A model generated the notes under the pieces. That model was not told the DNA's origin, searched no databases, and saw only the letters and a program-made list of their open reading frames with translations. A stretch of DNA of 64,000 nucleotides from Plasmodium malariae (taxonomy: Eukaryota; Apicomplexa; Aconoidasida; Haemosporida; Plasmodiidae). Within the stretch, counting starts at the first letter, position 1. The number at the start of each line of letters is the position of its first letter. The stretch lies in assembly GCF_900090045.1 (NCBI RefSeq), contig NC_041780.1, positions 672,001-736,000 of the forward strand. The letters run 5' to 3'. The position numbers and the translations under genes were made by a program. Positions 21,304-32,404 of the stretch are shown here, one piece after another.

Positions 21304-23979
21304 TTAAAATTGAGAGTTTCCGTCAAAACTTGAAAGAATAGAGGATATTTCTTTTAAAGTTTGTTTAATAACACAAACTGGAAGATTAAATTGATATATC
21401 GAATTTAATTTGTTTTGAGACGAGAAATTTTTATTATTTTTTATATTAGCAAATCTAGGTGTTAACCCTTTTGGAACTTTTACAACGCTTTTTTTTTCTT
21501 TGAATTTTTGATTTTTTTTACAATTTGTTAATATACCAAGTTCTTCAAAATGTTCAATGGCCTGATCTATGGTATTTCCTTCTAATATGTCTTTTATATA
21601 GGAGGTTTCGGATAAGGTGCTACATAAATTTCTGAATCCCTTTTGAATATCAGCATAGGTGATTTCGATAATTTGACTTTTGCTTTTACTTTGACATTTA
21701 TTATTTCCTGAGATGTCATTTTCTTCATCTGAATTTAAATGTGAATCATTTACTACTACATTACATGACGCATATAAACATATTTTTTGAATTAAGGGTA
21801 GACTCTTTATTTTGAATAGGATATCTTTATGTTCTTCTAACGGGATTTTGTCGGTAATTTTTTTTATATCTGAAATAATTACTGCATTGCTATTAGCAGT
21901 AGTAGAATAATCTTGGTATTTTTTTTCTATATTTTTTATTTGATTATCAATTATAGTATCAAATGATAATAATTTTTCAATATTTATATTTTTTAATATA
22001 TCTTGCTTATCTTTGAAATGTGGTATTTCTTCACTGTCTATTTCATTTTTATATAATACCTTAAATGGACTTTCATAACACTGTTTAGGTGTATACTCAT
22101 TAAAGTTATAAAAAGATTCATTATCATTTGCGTTAAAATTTTTTCTTATCAATATATCACTTAACGTTTCATTATTATTTTGTATTTTAATAATCTCTTT
22201 TTTTAGTGTATCATATCCAATGGAAAATTCATTTTTAAAATCTGTGAATTTTAAATCTTTTGCATTTTTATGGAACTTATTTTCTTTTTCATAATCTTGA
22301 ATGGTTGATAAAGGCGTTACATTATTGTTAAGGTAAAAATTGTCATCTTCCTTTTCATCATCATGACTGCAACGGCTTCTATAATGGGTGTTGTTCTTCA
22401 TATCTAGCTTCGCCCTTTTGGTTGTTCTGCAATTTGGACTGTTCTCATTCAGTACGTGGGATTGTACGCCGTCTACTTCGTTTACTTCTTCTTTTTCTTC
22501 TGCTTCCACCTTTTGGATGCCTTTTTGTTTCCTTTTCTTTGTAGGGACTTCTAAGTCGGTATCATCTTCGCTGGAAGAATCTTCATTTTCGTTCATCACG
22601 TCCGTTGATTGATCCTCCTCCGGATCATTCAGCAAAAGAAATAAATTCCTTTTCTCTTGTCTATTGAAAATTTTATTCATCATGACTTCCTCTCTCAATT
22701 TAATTAAATTTTTTTTTCTCTCTTCTAAATCTGATCTTTTATCTAAGAAGACCCTTAAAATTGCATCAAAACATGATCTAATATCTCCATTTCTATTAGA
22801 TATTTGCCTAACATGTATATTCAACGATACTCCTTTAAAAATTTTATTAACAAATTCATCTTCCAAAGTGTTTAATTTATTTCTTATAATGTTCATAAAC
22901 TGCTTTTCGTTATATGGTTTATAAATAATTTGATTAATTTTCATGTGCGTATAATCTTTTATTAAATCCAAACTATTTGCAATACCTACTAGGATTATTT
23001 TACACTTAGAACTTTGAACACATTCAAATAGAGCTTTAACTACGTCCTCATTATAAGTTTTAGACACATTTTTCGTTTTTAATTCCATTCTCACATTTTT
23101 GATTGCAATAAAATCTAGTTCATCGACAATTATTATTTTTAAATTATTTAATTTACTTGTATAATATATGAATAACTTTTTCACTTCCTCTAAGCCATTT
23201 AAATTATACTTTTGTTTTACATTATTCAGAATTGTCTTTTTATCTTTCTTTATTATCTGTTGTAATATATCAACAAATATATCATATGGCTTTTGGCTAT
23301 TAGAACATGATACATAGAAGTAGGAAGAATCCACGTTTTTGTAATTCCCCGTTACTGTGTTTTCTTTTTTCTTCCTTTTTTCCTCTTTTTCTTTTTCCTT
23401 TTCTTTTTCTATTTCTTTAATGATATAAAATATGCTGTAGGTTTTTCCTTGACCACTAGGCCCCGTTAGGAATATTCCTTCACCATCTAAATTCTTTGAG
23501 CACCTTTTCAATATTTTTCTAATTTGTTCTATTTCTTCTTCTCTTCCTACATCGCTGTTAAAATCTTTAGAGTCTAGGAGAGATTTAGATTTTTCATAAA
23601 ATTCTATAAATTTTTCACAATCATATATGTCATCAACGATTTTTTTTTCTATTTCGTCTAATTTACTCAATGAATCTTCTATTTTTTCAATTTTATCTTC
23701 TATCGTATTAGTATCTATCGATTTCTCTTTATATTTTATTACCCCATTTTTATTTACATCTTTGCTATTTACTGTTTCTTTATTGTGTGCGTTCACTTGT
23801 TTATTATTTGTGTTATTATTCTTGTCTTCATTATTATGATGTACATTTACTAGTGCGGCTTCTTTTTCGTTCTTCTTTTTTTCGTTTGCATCACTCGAGT
23901 TTACATTTAATTTGTGTCTGTTTTTATTTTCCTTTGTCATTGTATTGTTCAAATTTATGGTAGCATTGTTGACTTTCAT
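21304..23979 (-). CDS. ORC1/CDC6-type AAA+ replication initiation ATPase
   Basis: Single exon, 891 codons. An Asn/Lys-rich N-terminal extension precedes an AAA+ core: VGREEEIEQI at 144-153, Walker A GPSGQGKT at 173-180, Walker B IIIVDELD at 282-289, sensor 1 ILVGIANSLDL around 329-339 and sensor 2 GDIRS at 398-402. The REEE motif, the VDELD form and GDIR place it in the ORC1/CDC6 branch, which loads MCM helicase at origins in the nucleus. A low-complexity acidic insertion follows the core, and the C-terminal part (about residues 780-850) resembles a winged-helix region. Length is greater than yeast Cdc6 because of the insertions. ORC1 versus CDC6 cannot be settled by eye; no BAH domain is visible, which favours CDC6. 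It diverges from the IspE gene across 2.2 kb. Confidence 0.85.
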   Translation of the reverse strand: MKVNNATINLNNTMTKENKNRHKLNVNSSDANEKKKNEKEAALVNVHHNNEDKNNNTNNKQVNAHNKETVNSKDVNKNGVIKYKEKSIDTNTIEDKIEKIEDSLSKLDEIEKKIVDDIYDCEKFIEFYEKSKSLLDSKDFNSDVGREEEIEQIRKILKRCSKNLDGEGIFLTGPSGQGKTYSIFYIIKEIEKEKEKEKEEKRKKKENTVTGNYKNVDSSYFYVSCSNSQKPYDIFVDILQQIIKKDKKTILNNVKQKYNLNGLEEVKKLFIYYTSKLNNLKIIIVDELDFIAIKNVRMELKTKNVSKTYNEDVVKALFECVQSSKCKIILVGIANSLDLIKDYTHMKINQIIYKPYNEKQFMNIIRNKLNTLEDEFVNKIFKGVSLNIHVRQISNRNGDIRSCFDAILRVFLDKRSDLEERKKNLIKLREEVMMNKIFNRQEKRNLFLLLNDPEEDQSTDVMNENEDSSSEDDTDLEVPTKKRKQKGIQKVEAEEKEEVNEVDGVQSHVLNENSPNCRTTKRAKLDMKNNTHYRSRCSHDDEKEDDNFYLNNNVTPLSTIQDYEKENKFHKNAKDLKFTDFKNEFSIGYDTLKKEIIKIQNNNETLSDILIRKNFNANDNESFYNFNEYTPKQCYESPFKVLYKNEIDSEEIPHFKDKQDILKNINIEKLLSFDTIIDNQIKNIEKKYQDYSTTANSNAVIISDIKKITDKIPLEEHKDILFKIKSLPLIQKICLYASCNVVVNDSHLNSDEENDISGNNKCQSKSKSQIIEITYADIQKGFRNLCSTLSETSYIKDILEGNTIDQAIEHFEELGILTNCKKNQKFKEKKSVVKVPKGLTPRFANIKNNKNFSSQNKLNSIYQFNLPVCVIKQTLKEISSILSSFDGNSQF

Positions 23980-24776
23980 TTTGATGGAAGCACTTTAAAC
24001 ATAGAATATAGCAACAGGTTAAATGGTTTTCTAAATGGATGAAGAGAAAAGTGGATGAGTAATGAAAAAAAAAAAGGACTGGATGCAGGAAAGGTAAGCA
24101 CATTTATAAGTTCAAAAAGGAATTAAAAATACTCAGTTGTTTTTTCTCATCGAAAAATATTATGAACTTGAAAAGGAAAGGTATATTTAAAAATAGAGCT
24201 ACAAAAATTTTTATGTAGTTATGTACATATATATATATATTTATGTATTAAAAAAAAAAGTACGCCAAGTGTTATTTTCTTCGTAATTTTTCATAATTCT
24301 TTTGGGGTTGTTTAAAAAGAAAAAGATATGAAAATGCTGTCCAAAATAATATATACATATATGTGCAGATATGCCATTATATATGTATGTATATTAAGCT
24401 GTAATTTTTTTTTCTCTTTTTACGACTGTATTCCATAATAATATTTCATAAATAAACAAAAAAAAAAAAAAAAAAAAAAAGTGAAATAAATTATAAAAAT
24501 AAGTCCAAATATACCTGACTTGTTCATATTATATTAAAAAATTGCATTAACATTCATGAAAATCGATAATAATATTTGCAATTCAGAAGAATAATATCCC
24601 TTAATTTCGTTTTATGTAATTTTCTTTTTTTTTTTTTTTCCCGCTACACATAATATACACTTATTCATAATAGTAAAGAAATACTGCCATTGTGCTCCCT
24701 TACGCATATTTTGTATCATTTACATACGTATGCACATTCGTATGTAAATATAGTGTATGTATGCGCATCTGTAAGC

Positions 24777-24811
<35 letters not shown>

Positions 24812-26200
24812 TATATATATATGTATATAAAATGTTTATTTGTTTGATCAAAAAAAAGCTATAAATTCAAAAACAAATGCCATGTATATTTGCCAGGGAA
24901 AGGGTAAAAAAAAAAAAAGAAGATACATGCACAGAAAAAAATTAAAAATTGTAATTCTCTTATATTTCAAAAAGAAAGAAAAAAGAAAATTATAATTAAG
25001 AAGTTATGCGTTTCCTTTCTGACATTTTTATGTACAAATGTAGAATAAATAAATGATATGTTTTTTTATGAAAGTTAAAGGAAAAAAAAAAAAAAAAAAA
25101 AAACGAGTTATTTTTAATAATAATTTGCAAACTATTTAAAAAAAAAAAAAAAAGGAAAATAAGGAACACATCATAAAAGGGCAAAAATTTATTTATGGAG
25201 AAAGTTATAAAAATATATGTACATATATATATATATACTTGCTAGGTTTACTTAAACTAGTTTAGATCTTATCTTTACTGTTTTTCTTTCTTATTTTATA
25301 CTTATGAACCTTCTTCAATGAGGAGTACATGCATACAGTTAGTTTAGCAGAAAAAAAAGCTACGTTTAAGAGTAAAAAAATAAAAAAAACACATACATAC
25401 ATATATACATACATATATACATATATACATCCATATATAGATACATATATGCATACATACAAGATATAAACCGTGCGAAATAATAGCACGTAGTAGGAGT
25501 AAAACAACATATGTAATGAAATAATAATGTTACTAAAATATTTTATTTCTAGAAACTCGTAAAGGAATCTCAGATATTTTTATGTACCTTATAAAAACAT
25601 CTCTCCCTTGAACTACTTTCTTTTGAACCATTTTAAAAATCATTCAGACGTCATGATACATTTTTTAAATAAACATTTTTGTTCAAAAAAAAAGGTTATA
25701 TATGTGCACATATGTATATGTATATAAATGTGTATATTCTTATATATATAATACTCCTTGTATCCTTTTTTTATGGTTACTTTTTTGTAAGAGCAAAAAA
25801 GATATGATCATTTTTTATAATTGACGAAATTACGCATAAACGTACATTATTATACAGAAAAAAGAAAAAACTTTATACCAGTAATTTAAGAAACCAACAT
25901 GAACAATAAAACTTATAGTCATACCATTAGCTATTTAATGGATAATTTAAAAAATAAAAAAAAAATGTTATAATATGATATAAAATGAAATGAAAACTTT
26001 AAGATGAACTGTTCTTTTTTCAAAATATTCCAGAAGATCTTTATTCATTGAAACCTTATGAAAGTTTAGGAAGTTAAAAATGTAAATAAGAATAACGATA
26101 AATGCAAACATTATAAACATAAAATAACTTAATCATAGTAAGACGGGTAACAAACTTCTCCCCCCCCCCTTCATGGAGCTCACATTTGGAAAGCTGAAAT
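23980..26200. other. Divergent promoter region, CDC6-like / IspE
   Basis: No gene supported. It holds poly(A) runs (about 24460-24480, 25081-25103, 25139-25153), (TA)n at about 24780-24808, a CATA/TATA repeat at about 25388-25460, and a run of ten C residues at 26160-26169, about 30 bases before the IspE start. That run is unusual in this composition. The region must contain both promoters. Confidence 0.7.
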
Positions 26201-27733
26201 ATGAAAACTTGTTTAAAAATAAAAGCATTTCTTATATTCCTTTGTATCCCTCTCCTTCACATTAATATAGCGTTCGAAAGTGTCTTTAGTAGAAGCATCC
26301 AAATTGTAAGAAAGGGATACAAACATTTTAATGGTGCAACATTATATTTTTTTTATATTATTCCATATAGCAAAATTGTTGATAATAAATATGTATTGTT
26401 AAAGAAACAATGGATGAATAGTAATTTAAGAAAACGCTCAAATCGCAATATATGCGAAATCAAAACTTACTGTAATGTGTACAAAGATATAAATGACAAT
26501 GCTGATATATACGAAAAAGGAAACATTTTATGTAATAACAAAATGAAATTAATAATGCAGATGTTAAATAGAACTCGATGGTATGATTTCAAGTTTTTTT
26601 CACCAGCTAAGATTAATTTATTTTTAAAATTAAAAGAGAAAAAGGAAACTTACAACGAATTATCAACATTAATGCATTCAATAAATTTAGGTGATAATAT
26701 TTATATAACAGCTTTAAGTAAAGAAGATCAAATAAAATTAAGACAACTGTTATTCCCATGTTCATCTGATGATTTTCTGACGATAAGTAAAAATAAAGAA
26801 TACGGTATAATGCATGAAAACAAAAAAGCAAATCAGAAAAATGATGAAAAACATACACAATATTATTTTAATTATCCTTTGAATGATGATAATATAATTA
26901 TAAAAGTTTTGAAAAGATATAGAGAAGAATTAAGTATAAAAGATGATACAAGATTTTTAGTCCATGTAAATAAAAGAATACCCATTTTTAGTGGAGTTGG
27001 TGGAGGATCGTCTAATGGAGCTACTCTTTTTTATTTTTTAGAAAAATATTTTTATAAATATTTAAAATCAAATGAATCAAAAAACAAGTTTTTAAAAAAA
27101 ATTGGTAGTGATATATCTTTTTTTAGTAGTTCAGGTTTTGCATATTGTACGGGTAAAGGAAATGATGTAGTTGATTTATATGATGCTCAGGCAACTATAT
27201 CAGGAAAGAGGATTTATATATTTCAGGTTGACGAAGGATTATCATCCAAGTCAGTTTATGAAAATGTAAATTATAGCAAAATAGTACAATACAGTCCAGT
27301 TACTTTATTAAAACATTTCATCATTAACTCAAATAGTAATAATATTATTAAAATTGTGGAGAAAAAGGAGCATATTTATTTGAGAACATTCGTTTCTCTT
27401 GACAATACAGATGTTCAGAATATTTGTATAAACGATTTAGAACATTCTGCTTTTTTTTTATTTAAGACATTAAAAGATTTAAAAGACCTTCTAATTAAAC
27501 AAAACATTTTTGATGCTGTAACAATGAGTGGTAGTGGTTCATCGTTATTTTCCATAACAAAAAATAGTGGTATGGATATAAATTTGGAAAAGATAAAAGT
27601 GGAAAATATAATTAAACAAGTAAGGGAAAAATTAAATGTAAATATAAGAGTGTATTTATGTGACCCTTTAAGAAAACAACAAAATTACTGGTACAAGCCG
27701 GAAAAACTGGCCGAAGTGATAAAGAAAAAATGA
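26201..27733 (+). CDS. ispE: 4-diphosphocytidyl-2-C-methyl-D-erythritol kinase (apicoplast)
   Basis: GHMP-family kinase that phosphorylates CDP-methylerythritol with ATP, the fourth step of the MEP isoprenoid pathway in the apicoplast. The 510-residue protein begins with a hydrophobic signal sequence (about residues 6-24) and a long basic, Asn-rich transit-type region to about residue 125, matching bipartite apicoplast targeting. The enzyme motifs follow in order: SPAKINLFLKL (134-144), the GHMP ATP loop PIFSGVGGGSSNGAT (261-275), GSDISFF...GFAYCTGKG (302-320) and the C-terminal MSGSGSSLF (442-450). The body is about 380 residues, longer than bacterial IspE (near 280-300), with Asn/Lys insertions. 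The ATG at 26201 is needed to include the signal peptide. Neighbours are unrelated in function. Confidence 0.95.
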   Translation: MKTCLKIKAFLIFLCIPLLHINIAFESVFSRSIQIVRKGYKHFNGATLYFFYIIPYSKIVDNKYVLLKKQWMNSNLRKRSNRNICEIKTYCNVYKDINDNADIYEKGNILCNNKMKLIMQMLNRTRWYDFKFFSPAKINLFLKLKEKKETYNELSTLMHSINLGDNIYITALSKEDQIKLRQLLFPCSSDDFLTISKNKEYGIMHENKKANQKNDEKHTQYYFNYPLNDDNIIIKVLKRYREELSIKDDTRFLVHVNKRIPIFSGVGGGSSNGATLFYFLEKYFYKYLKSNESKNKFLKKIGSDISFFSSSGFAYCTGKGNDVVDLYDAQATISGKRIYIFQVDEGLSSKSVYENVNYSKIVQYSPVTLLKHFIINSNSNNIIKIVEKKEHIYLRTFVSLDNTDVQNICINDLEHSAFFLFKTLKDLKDLLIKQNIFDAVTMSGSGSSLFSITKNSGMDINLEKIKVENIIKQVREKLNVNIRVYLCDPLRKQQNYWYKPEKLAEVIKKK

Positions 27734-28277
27734 TTTAAAAAAAAAAAAAAAATAATAAAGTATATATACATGTACACACCTTCCCAAATGAAAACTTTAT
27801 AACCTAAACATATGTTTTATGTAACGTAATAAAAAATGTTCTTAAACGTCGCAATATGTTCCTTTTCTCCCCTTCTCTTAAATTGTATATACACATAATT
27901 AAGGCCATAATTAGTATTATTTTTGAATTAATCGGCGCTTTATTCATTATACATATATATGTAAATATATGTATGTATACCTTTATAAGTGTTTGCATTT
28001 TTTGTTATTTATTTCTATTGTTATAATATGTACCCTTACTGTCCCTAATTTATAAAAAAATAATTTTTTTTTGGATTATTAAAATGTTTTCGTAAGGCAC
28101 TTTCAAAAAAACCTTAACAGGTGTAAAATTAAATATACTTTAGCTTGATCATATATGCTTGTTTGTAATTTATTTACGTACGAATCATTTCAGCTTTATT
28201 CATTATTACTTGGAACATATGTTTATTTTTTTACCTTCTTTTCACCGCCCTTTTTATGTTTTAATTTTTAAGTCTAT
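27734..28277. other. Intergenic, IspE / L28 (convergent)
   Basis: Both flanking genes end here. Only AT-rich 3' sequence, an A run just after the IspE stop and TATG-type short repeats near 27950-27980. No gene supported. Confidence 0.7.
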
Positions 28278-28643
28278 TTATTTATTTTCTTTATCCAAAT
28301 TAAGGTTTTTCATTATTTTATTCGCTTCTTCATGCATATATGGTGGCTTTTCGTTTAAATTGTTATATGTTGGAACTGCTTCTGCTTCTGGACTTTTCTT
28401 TTTTTTTCTCCTTGATGAATAACCAGCGTCATATTTCTTTTTGCTTAAGTCTATATTAAATTTTTTACAACAGTAAGCTAGACCGTATTTTTTTATAGTC
28501 TTTAATCCTCTTGCACTAACTCTCATTTTTACAAATCTATTTTCTTCTTCAAAATAAATTCTTTTCCTTAATAAATTTACTCTCTGTATTCTATGAGTTT
28601 TCACACCCGACTTGGAAATTTTACGAGCTTTCCAGTTGTCCAT
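28278..28643 (-). CDS. Organellar (bacterial-type) ribosomal protein L28
   Basis: A basic protein of 121 residues. Residues about 15-55 match the bacterial/mitochondrial L28 family: KTHRIQRVNLLRKRIYF, followed by EENRFVKMRVSARGLKTIKK and YGL, which parallels the family pattern of a Lys/Arg-rich start, an aromatic/Glu strand and then the conserved LRVSAKGL(K)TIxKxG block. L28 belongs to the large subunit of organellar ribosomes. There is no obvious N-terminal presequence, so mitochondrial versus apicoplast location is open; the lack of a signal peptide favours the mitochondrion. The C-terminus extends past the bacterial length with a Lys/Arg-rich piece and a helical tail. The start was chosen as the first ATG (28641-28643). 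A small basic two-exon gene lies just upstream on the same strand. Confidence 0.7.
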   Translation of the reverse strand: MDNWKARKISKSGVKTHRIQRVNLLRKRIYFEEENRFVKMRVSARGLKTIKKYGLAYCCKKFNIDLSKKKYDAGYSSRRKKKKSPEAEAVPTYNNLNEKPPYMHEEANKIMKNLNLDKENK

Positions 28644-28809
28644 TTTTCCTAATATCAGACATCTTTTTTTTTTTTTTTTGTAAAAAGAAAGTATATATTA
28701 TATGTGCATCAAGGGATACAAATTTTGAATAATCTAAAACGGTTTGCAAATATTGAAGAGATATTTTTTATTTATTTATTTATTATTTTTTTTATTTTAT
28801 TTTATTTTT

Positions 28810-29256
28810 CTATATATTTGATAAATATTTATGGTCTAACCTCCTTACAGGCAGTTTAATTTCTTTAAGTGGCAACATCGTAACTTTGTTTATTCTCTTT
28901 CTGCCATCTAACCCATGATGCCTTCTGGCTGTTGACGTTCCAATCATTCGATATTTTCTGATCTGTTTCACGTGTAAACAAGAAGAGAAAATGAAATAAA
29001 ATAAGAACACTTTAAACATTAAAAGGGTACAGAGTTAAAACATATATATAAGTGTACAACTGTTGGAAGCATATATTTATATAGGCTTGCAAAAAATAAA
29101 ACAATAATAATACCAAGCAACAACTGTTTTCAAACTCACCGCTAACGCTTCTTTATGCCTTTTCTTAGTATATAAGGAAAATTTCGAAACATGTAAATTT
29201 TTGCTGATATTGTTACTTTTAAATATATCACTCTTTTTAATTAACGATTTCACTGT
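28810..29256 (-). CDS. Small basic two-exon protein of unknown function (5' end uncertain)
   Basis: Two open stretches on the minus strand join cleanly: 29252 down to 29140 (ends ...KEALA, donor GTGAGT) and 28962 down to 28810 (acceptor AAACAG, begins IRKYRMIG). Both are in phase 0. The joined peptide is very basic, with RRHHGLDGRKRINK and LPLKEIKLPVRRL, and stops at 28810-28812. The 5' end is not settled: sequence at 29253-29262 (TTTTTAACAG) looks like another acceptor, so an upstream exon may carry the ATG; otherwise translation could start at 29277 with MYYFFFLTV. Size and charge resemble an organellar ribosomal protein and it neighbours L28, but I recognise no family. The function is unknown. 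Confidence 0.5.
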
Positions 29257-31076
29257 TAAAAAAAAAAAATAATACATATATATATATATATATATAAAGT
29301 TAATATATGCTATATTAAAAATGAAAAATTGCTAACTGTTAAATAAGCATTTGTGATATTTATTTCAAGGTTTTATTCTTTACGTTTCTTTTTTCCTTTT
29401 TTTTCTTGTATACCATAAAAATTCTTTTGAAAATTTATTCTGTTTGCCTCATTTTTGTAAATCTAAATAAACAAAAAAATTGAATATAGTTGAATGTATA
29501 AAAATTATGTCTTATTAATAGCTCTTTGCAACTTATTATGTTAACTGGTTTTTATAGCAGCTTATGTATTTGTGCGCATTCTTATACGTGTACACGGTAA
29601 ATATGTGTGTATGTATATATATATTTGTTTATATGGGCATTTACTTGTATATATATTTGTATGTATATATGTGTGTATATGTACGCATATACGTATGTCT
29701 AAGGATACATGTGTATATGCATGCAATGCCATGTAACTGTTACGTAAATGTTCAAAATGCATGATGTTACAAATACCGAAACTCCAAAAAGGAAAAGATA
29801 TTTCAAGTTAATTATTACATAAAATATATACACATTTCTTGCTAAGCTATATATTTTATTTTTGTATTTACTTTGCATTATTTTCTTTTTTAAAAAATTT
29901 ACGTTATTTCTTATTTCATTCAAAAAAAAAAAAAAACTATACAACTAGCTTGCAAATTTTAAGTGTCAACATCATTTTGTAAATGCACAAATGCGTGAAT
30001 AAAATTATATATTAAATTTTGTAGCTCCATGTATACATTGTTATTAAGTTTTCTCAATACAGATTTATAAAAGTACTGAAGCAGAAAGGAGTACTTCAGC
30101 TCGCTTCCTTCATTGCTTTGTTGTAAAAGTATTCATGTTTGATTAATCGATACGTAAAAAAAATACGAAAAAAATCCCCCCCAAAAAAAAAAACAAAGGA
30201 ATAACAAATAATGAACAATATATAATGAATAATAAAAAATGAACAGTAAATAAGAAAGTAAGAACGCCAAAACTTTGAAATAACTTTTTTATTTATTTTA
30301 ACCTTTCTTTAATTTTCGTTTTCAACTCGTTACACTCCTATCAGATTTATGTATTATTTTATAAAATTTGATTATATATTTGTACTTTATTTTTATTATT
30401 ATTTTATTTTTTTTTTTTTGAATTCACGTCTCCTTTATTCACATGTTGTATTTAAGTTAGTAATTTATGCTTTGATATATAATTTTATTTAAATTATTAT
30501 TTATCTTAATGTTCCTACTAATTTTGTGCATTTTTGCTATTTCTCTTATTTTTCGTGTAATACTACTAACTTAAAATATTTTTTTTAATTGTATCATATG
30601 AATAATGAATCAATTAATACATACATAAAAATATTTTCATTTCTCATCACAATTTATATTTTTTTTCTTAATGTTTTAAAAAGATCTTCAATCTTTTTTC
30701 AATTTTAAAAGTACTATATTTTTTATGTTGTACTTTGTATAAACTTATTAAACCTTTTAATGTAGTGCTAACATTATTTCGTCATAGTTTTGCTTACACC
30801 ATACGTAAATTGCTGCTCTTAAGATATTTCTCTAATATTATTATATTATTTTTTAATTTTTCTATTTTGCTTTTTGTTTTTACATTATTACTGAATTAAG
30901 CTTTTTTATCGTTTACTTTTTCTTCCCCTTTTTTTTTTTTTTTGGAATATATAATAAAAAGAGTACTATATTTATAACCTTTTTTATTATTTTAATTTAT
31001 AACTGTTTTTATTTTATAAATTGATAAGCAAAAAAAAAAAAAAAAAAAGAAAAAGACGAAAACAGGAAGAAAAAAT
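29257..31076. other. Intergenic, with a GC-richer patch
   Basis: About 1.8 kb without a supported protein gene. (TA)n lies at about 29276-29296, TATG/TATA repeats at about 29600-29700, and long T/A tracts near 30400-30420 and 31030-31048. A locally GC-richer stretch at about 30070-30120 contains an inverted repeat, CTGAAG...CTTCAG. No tRNA or snoRNA boxes could be confirmed. Confidence 0.6.
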
Positions 31077-31542
31077 ATGGACATTAATCGAAGTATGGAA
31101 AACGCACAAAATGCCTTAGGGATGATGATATTTCAGATTCTAAACAATGTAATTTTTTTTTGTTTTATATTATTTTAAATTTCTTTTTTTTCTTTTTCTT
31201 TGCTTCAAAACAAATTGTAGTAAAATTTGACCTTTTTTTTTCTCTATTTTTAGCAAGTGAGAAAGACTTGTTTCGAAAAATGTTTTGGTCAAAAATTTTC
31301 CGAGCAGATGGGGAAGAATGAGCAAATATGTTTAGCTAAATGCATGGATCGAATGTTAGTACATCTGTGTGTACATATACGCATATATAATACGTATACG
31401 TATATATATATACGGACATATATATTTCTTTTTATGTATATGTGCATTAATCTTTGTGCTTATGGCAATGCGTACATATATACAATTTTCTAGCCTATAA
31501 CGGGACGTAAAAATATTCTTTTTTTATGATTTTAACAATATT

Positions 31543-31615
<73 letters not shown>

Positions 31616-31704
31616 TTTTTGTGAATAGGTACGAGACACACACTATTGTAACCAAGGCATCTTCCGAAATTTCTCAAAATTTGAACGTTGACACTAATTA
31701 TTGA
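31077..31704 (+). CDS. Small Tim chaperone (Tim8/9/10/13 family), three exons
   Basis: Mitochondrial intermembrane-space chaperone of the small Tim family, which carries hydrophobic precursors to inner- or outer-membrane insertases. Exons 31077-31148, 31254-31354 and 31629-31704 join with GT/AG borders and consistent phase to give 82 residues. The key signature is the twin CX3C motif in exon 2: CFEKC and CLAKC, 15 residues apart, the family spacing, each pair forming disulphides. The downstream CMDRMYETH also fits the family (CxDRY-type helix). Length is typical (80-100). No cleavable presequence, as expected for import by the MIA route. Which Tim it is (8, 9, 10 or 13) cannot be decided by eye. 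Intron 2 contains an ATTT tetranucleotide array. Confidence 0.88.
31545..31616. repeat. ATTT tetranucleotide repeat in an intron
   Basis: About 16-17 near-perfect ATTT units inside intron 2 of the small Tim gene, ending shortly before the acceptor TGAATAG. Confidence 0.9.
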
Positions 31705-32404
31705 GTTTTAAGTAAAAATTAAATATAAGTTTGTTTTTTAATTGCTCACTTTTTATATATTTAGCATGGGTTTCCCCTTTTCCCTGTCATTTTAATATGT
31801 AAACCTTCAAATGGGGGAAACATTAAATGAAACTTAAAAACCTTAAATAAAATTAAATACAAAATTAAATGCATTAGTAAAAGTAAAATTAAATAAAGAT
31901 ATAAAAAAAAAAAATCATATGCAAAAACAAAAATAACGAATGAATAATTTAAAAGGGCTCATATCACTTATCAGTAAGTAATAAATATTCGGTGTAATAA
32001 TCAGTATGGAGAATTATATTATTATAGAGAGTAAGGGCAGTGGTATTACGCCCTTTACATAACAATGCAGAATTGTCAACATACGGGATGATATATAATA
32101 AAAGTTATACTACTGAAAGGCATTAAAAAAAAAAATAATAAAATAAAATAAAACAAAATAAGGAGCAACCAACTTTTTCATGCTGTAAAGAGGGGGGAGA
32201 ATTTTAGTTTATGATAATTTGTAAATGTATCATATATTTTTCTTTTTTGAAGGAAAAATTTGTATTATAATTTAACATTTTGTTTTTTTTTTTTTTTTAT
32301 ATTTACGGAATAAAAATGTTAAAATGTTTATTTTTAAAGAAGAGCTTTCCTTATTTTCATATTTTACGGTAAAACAAAAGGACAAGTCTTGTGTATTGAT
32401 GTAA
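31705..32404. other. Intergenic, small Tim / DPH4-like (convergent)
   Basis: Shared 3' region of two converging genes. AT-rich with A and T runs; no open frame or RNA signal that I can support. Confidence 0.65.

Noticed and set aside
21111..21326. 71-codon minus frame with Tyr/Ser-rich GS(S/F)YGS repeats overlapping the CDC6-like 3' end
   Set aside because: It begins inside the CDC6-like coding region in another frame, and most of it is 3' UTR repeat. No supporting splice site was found.
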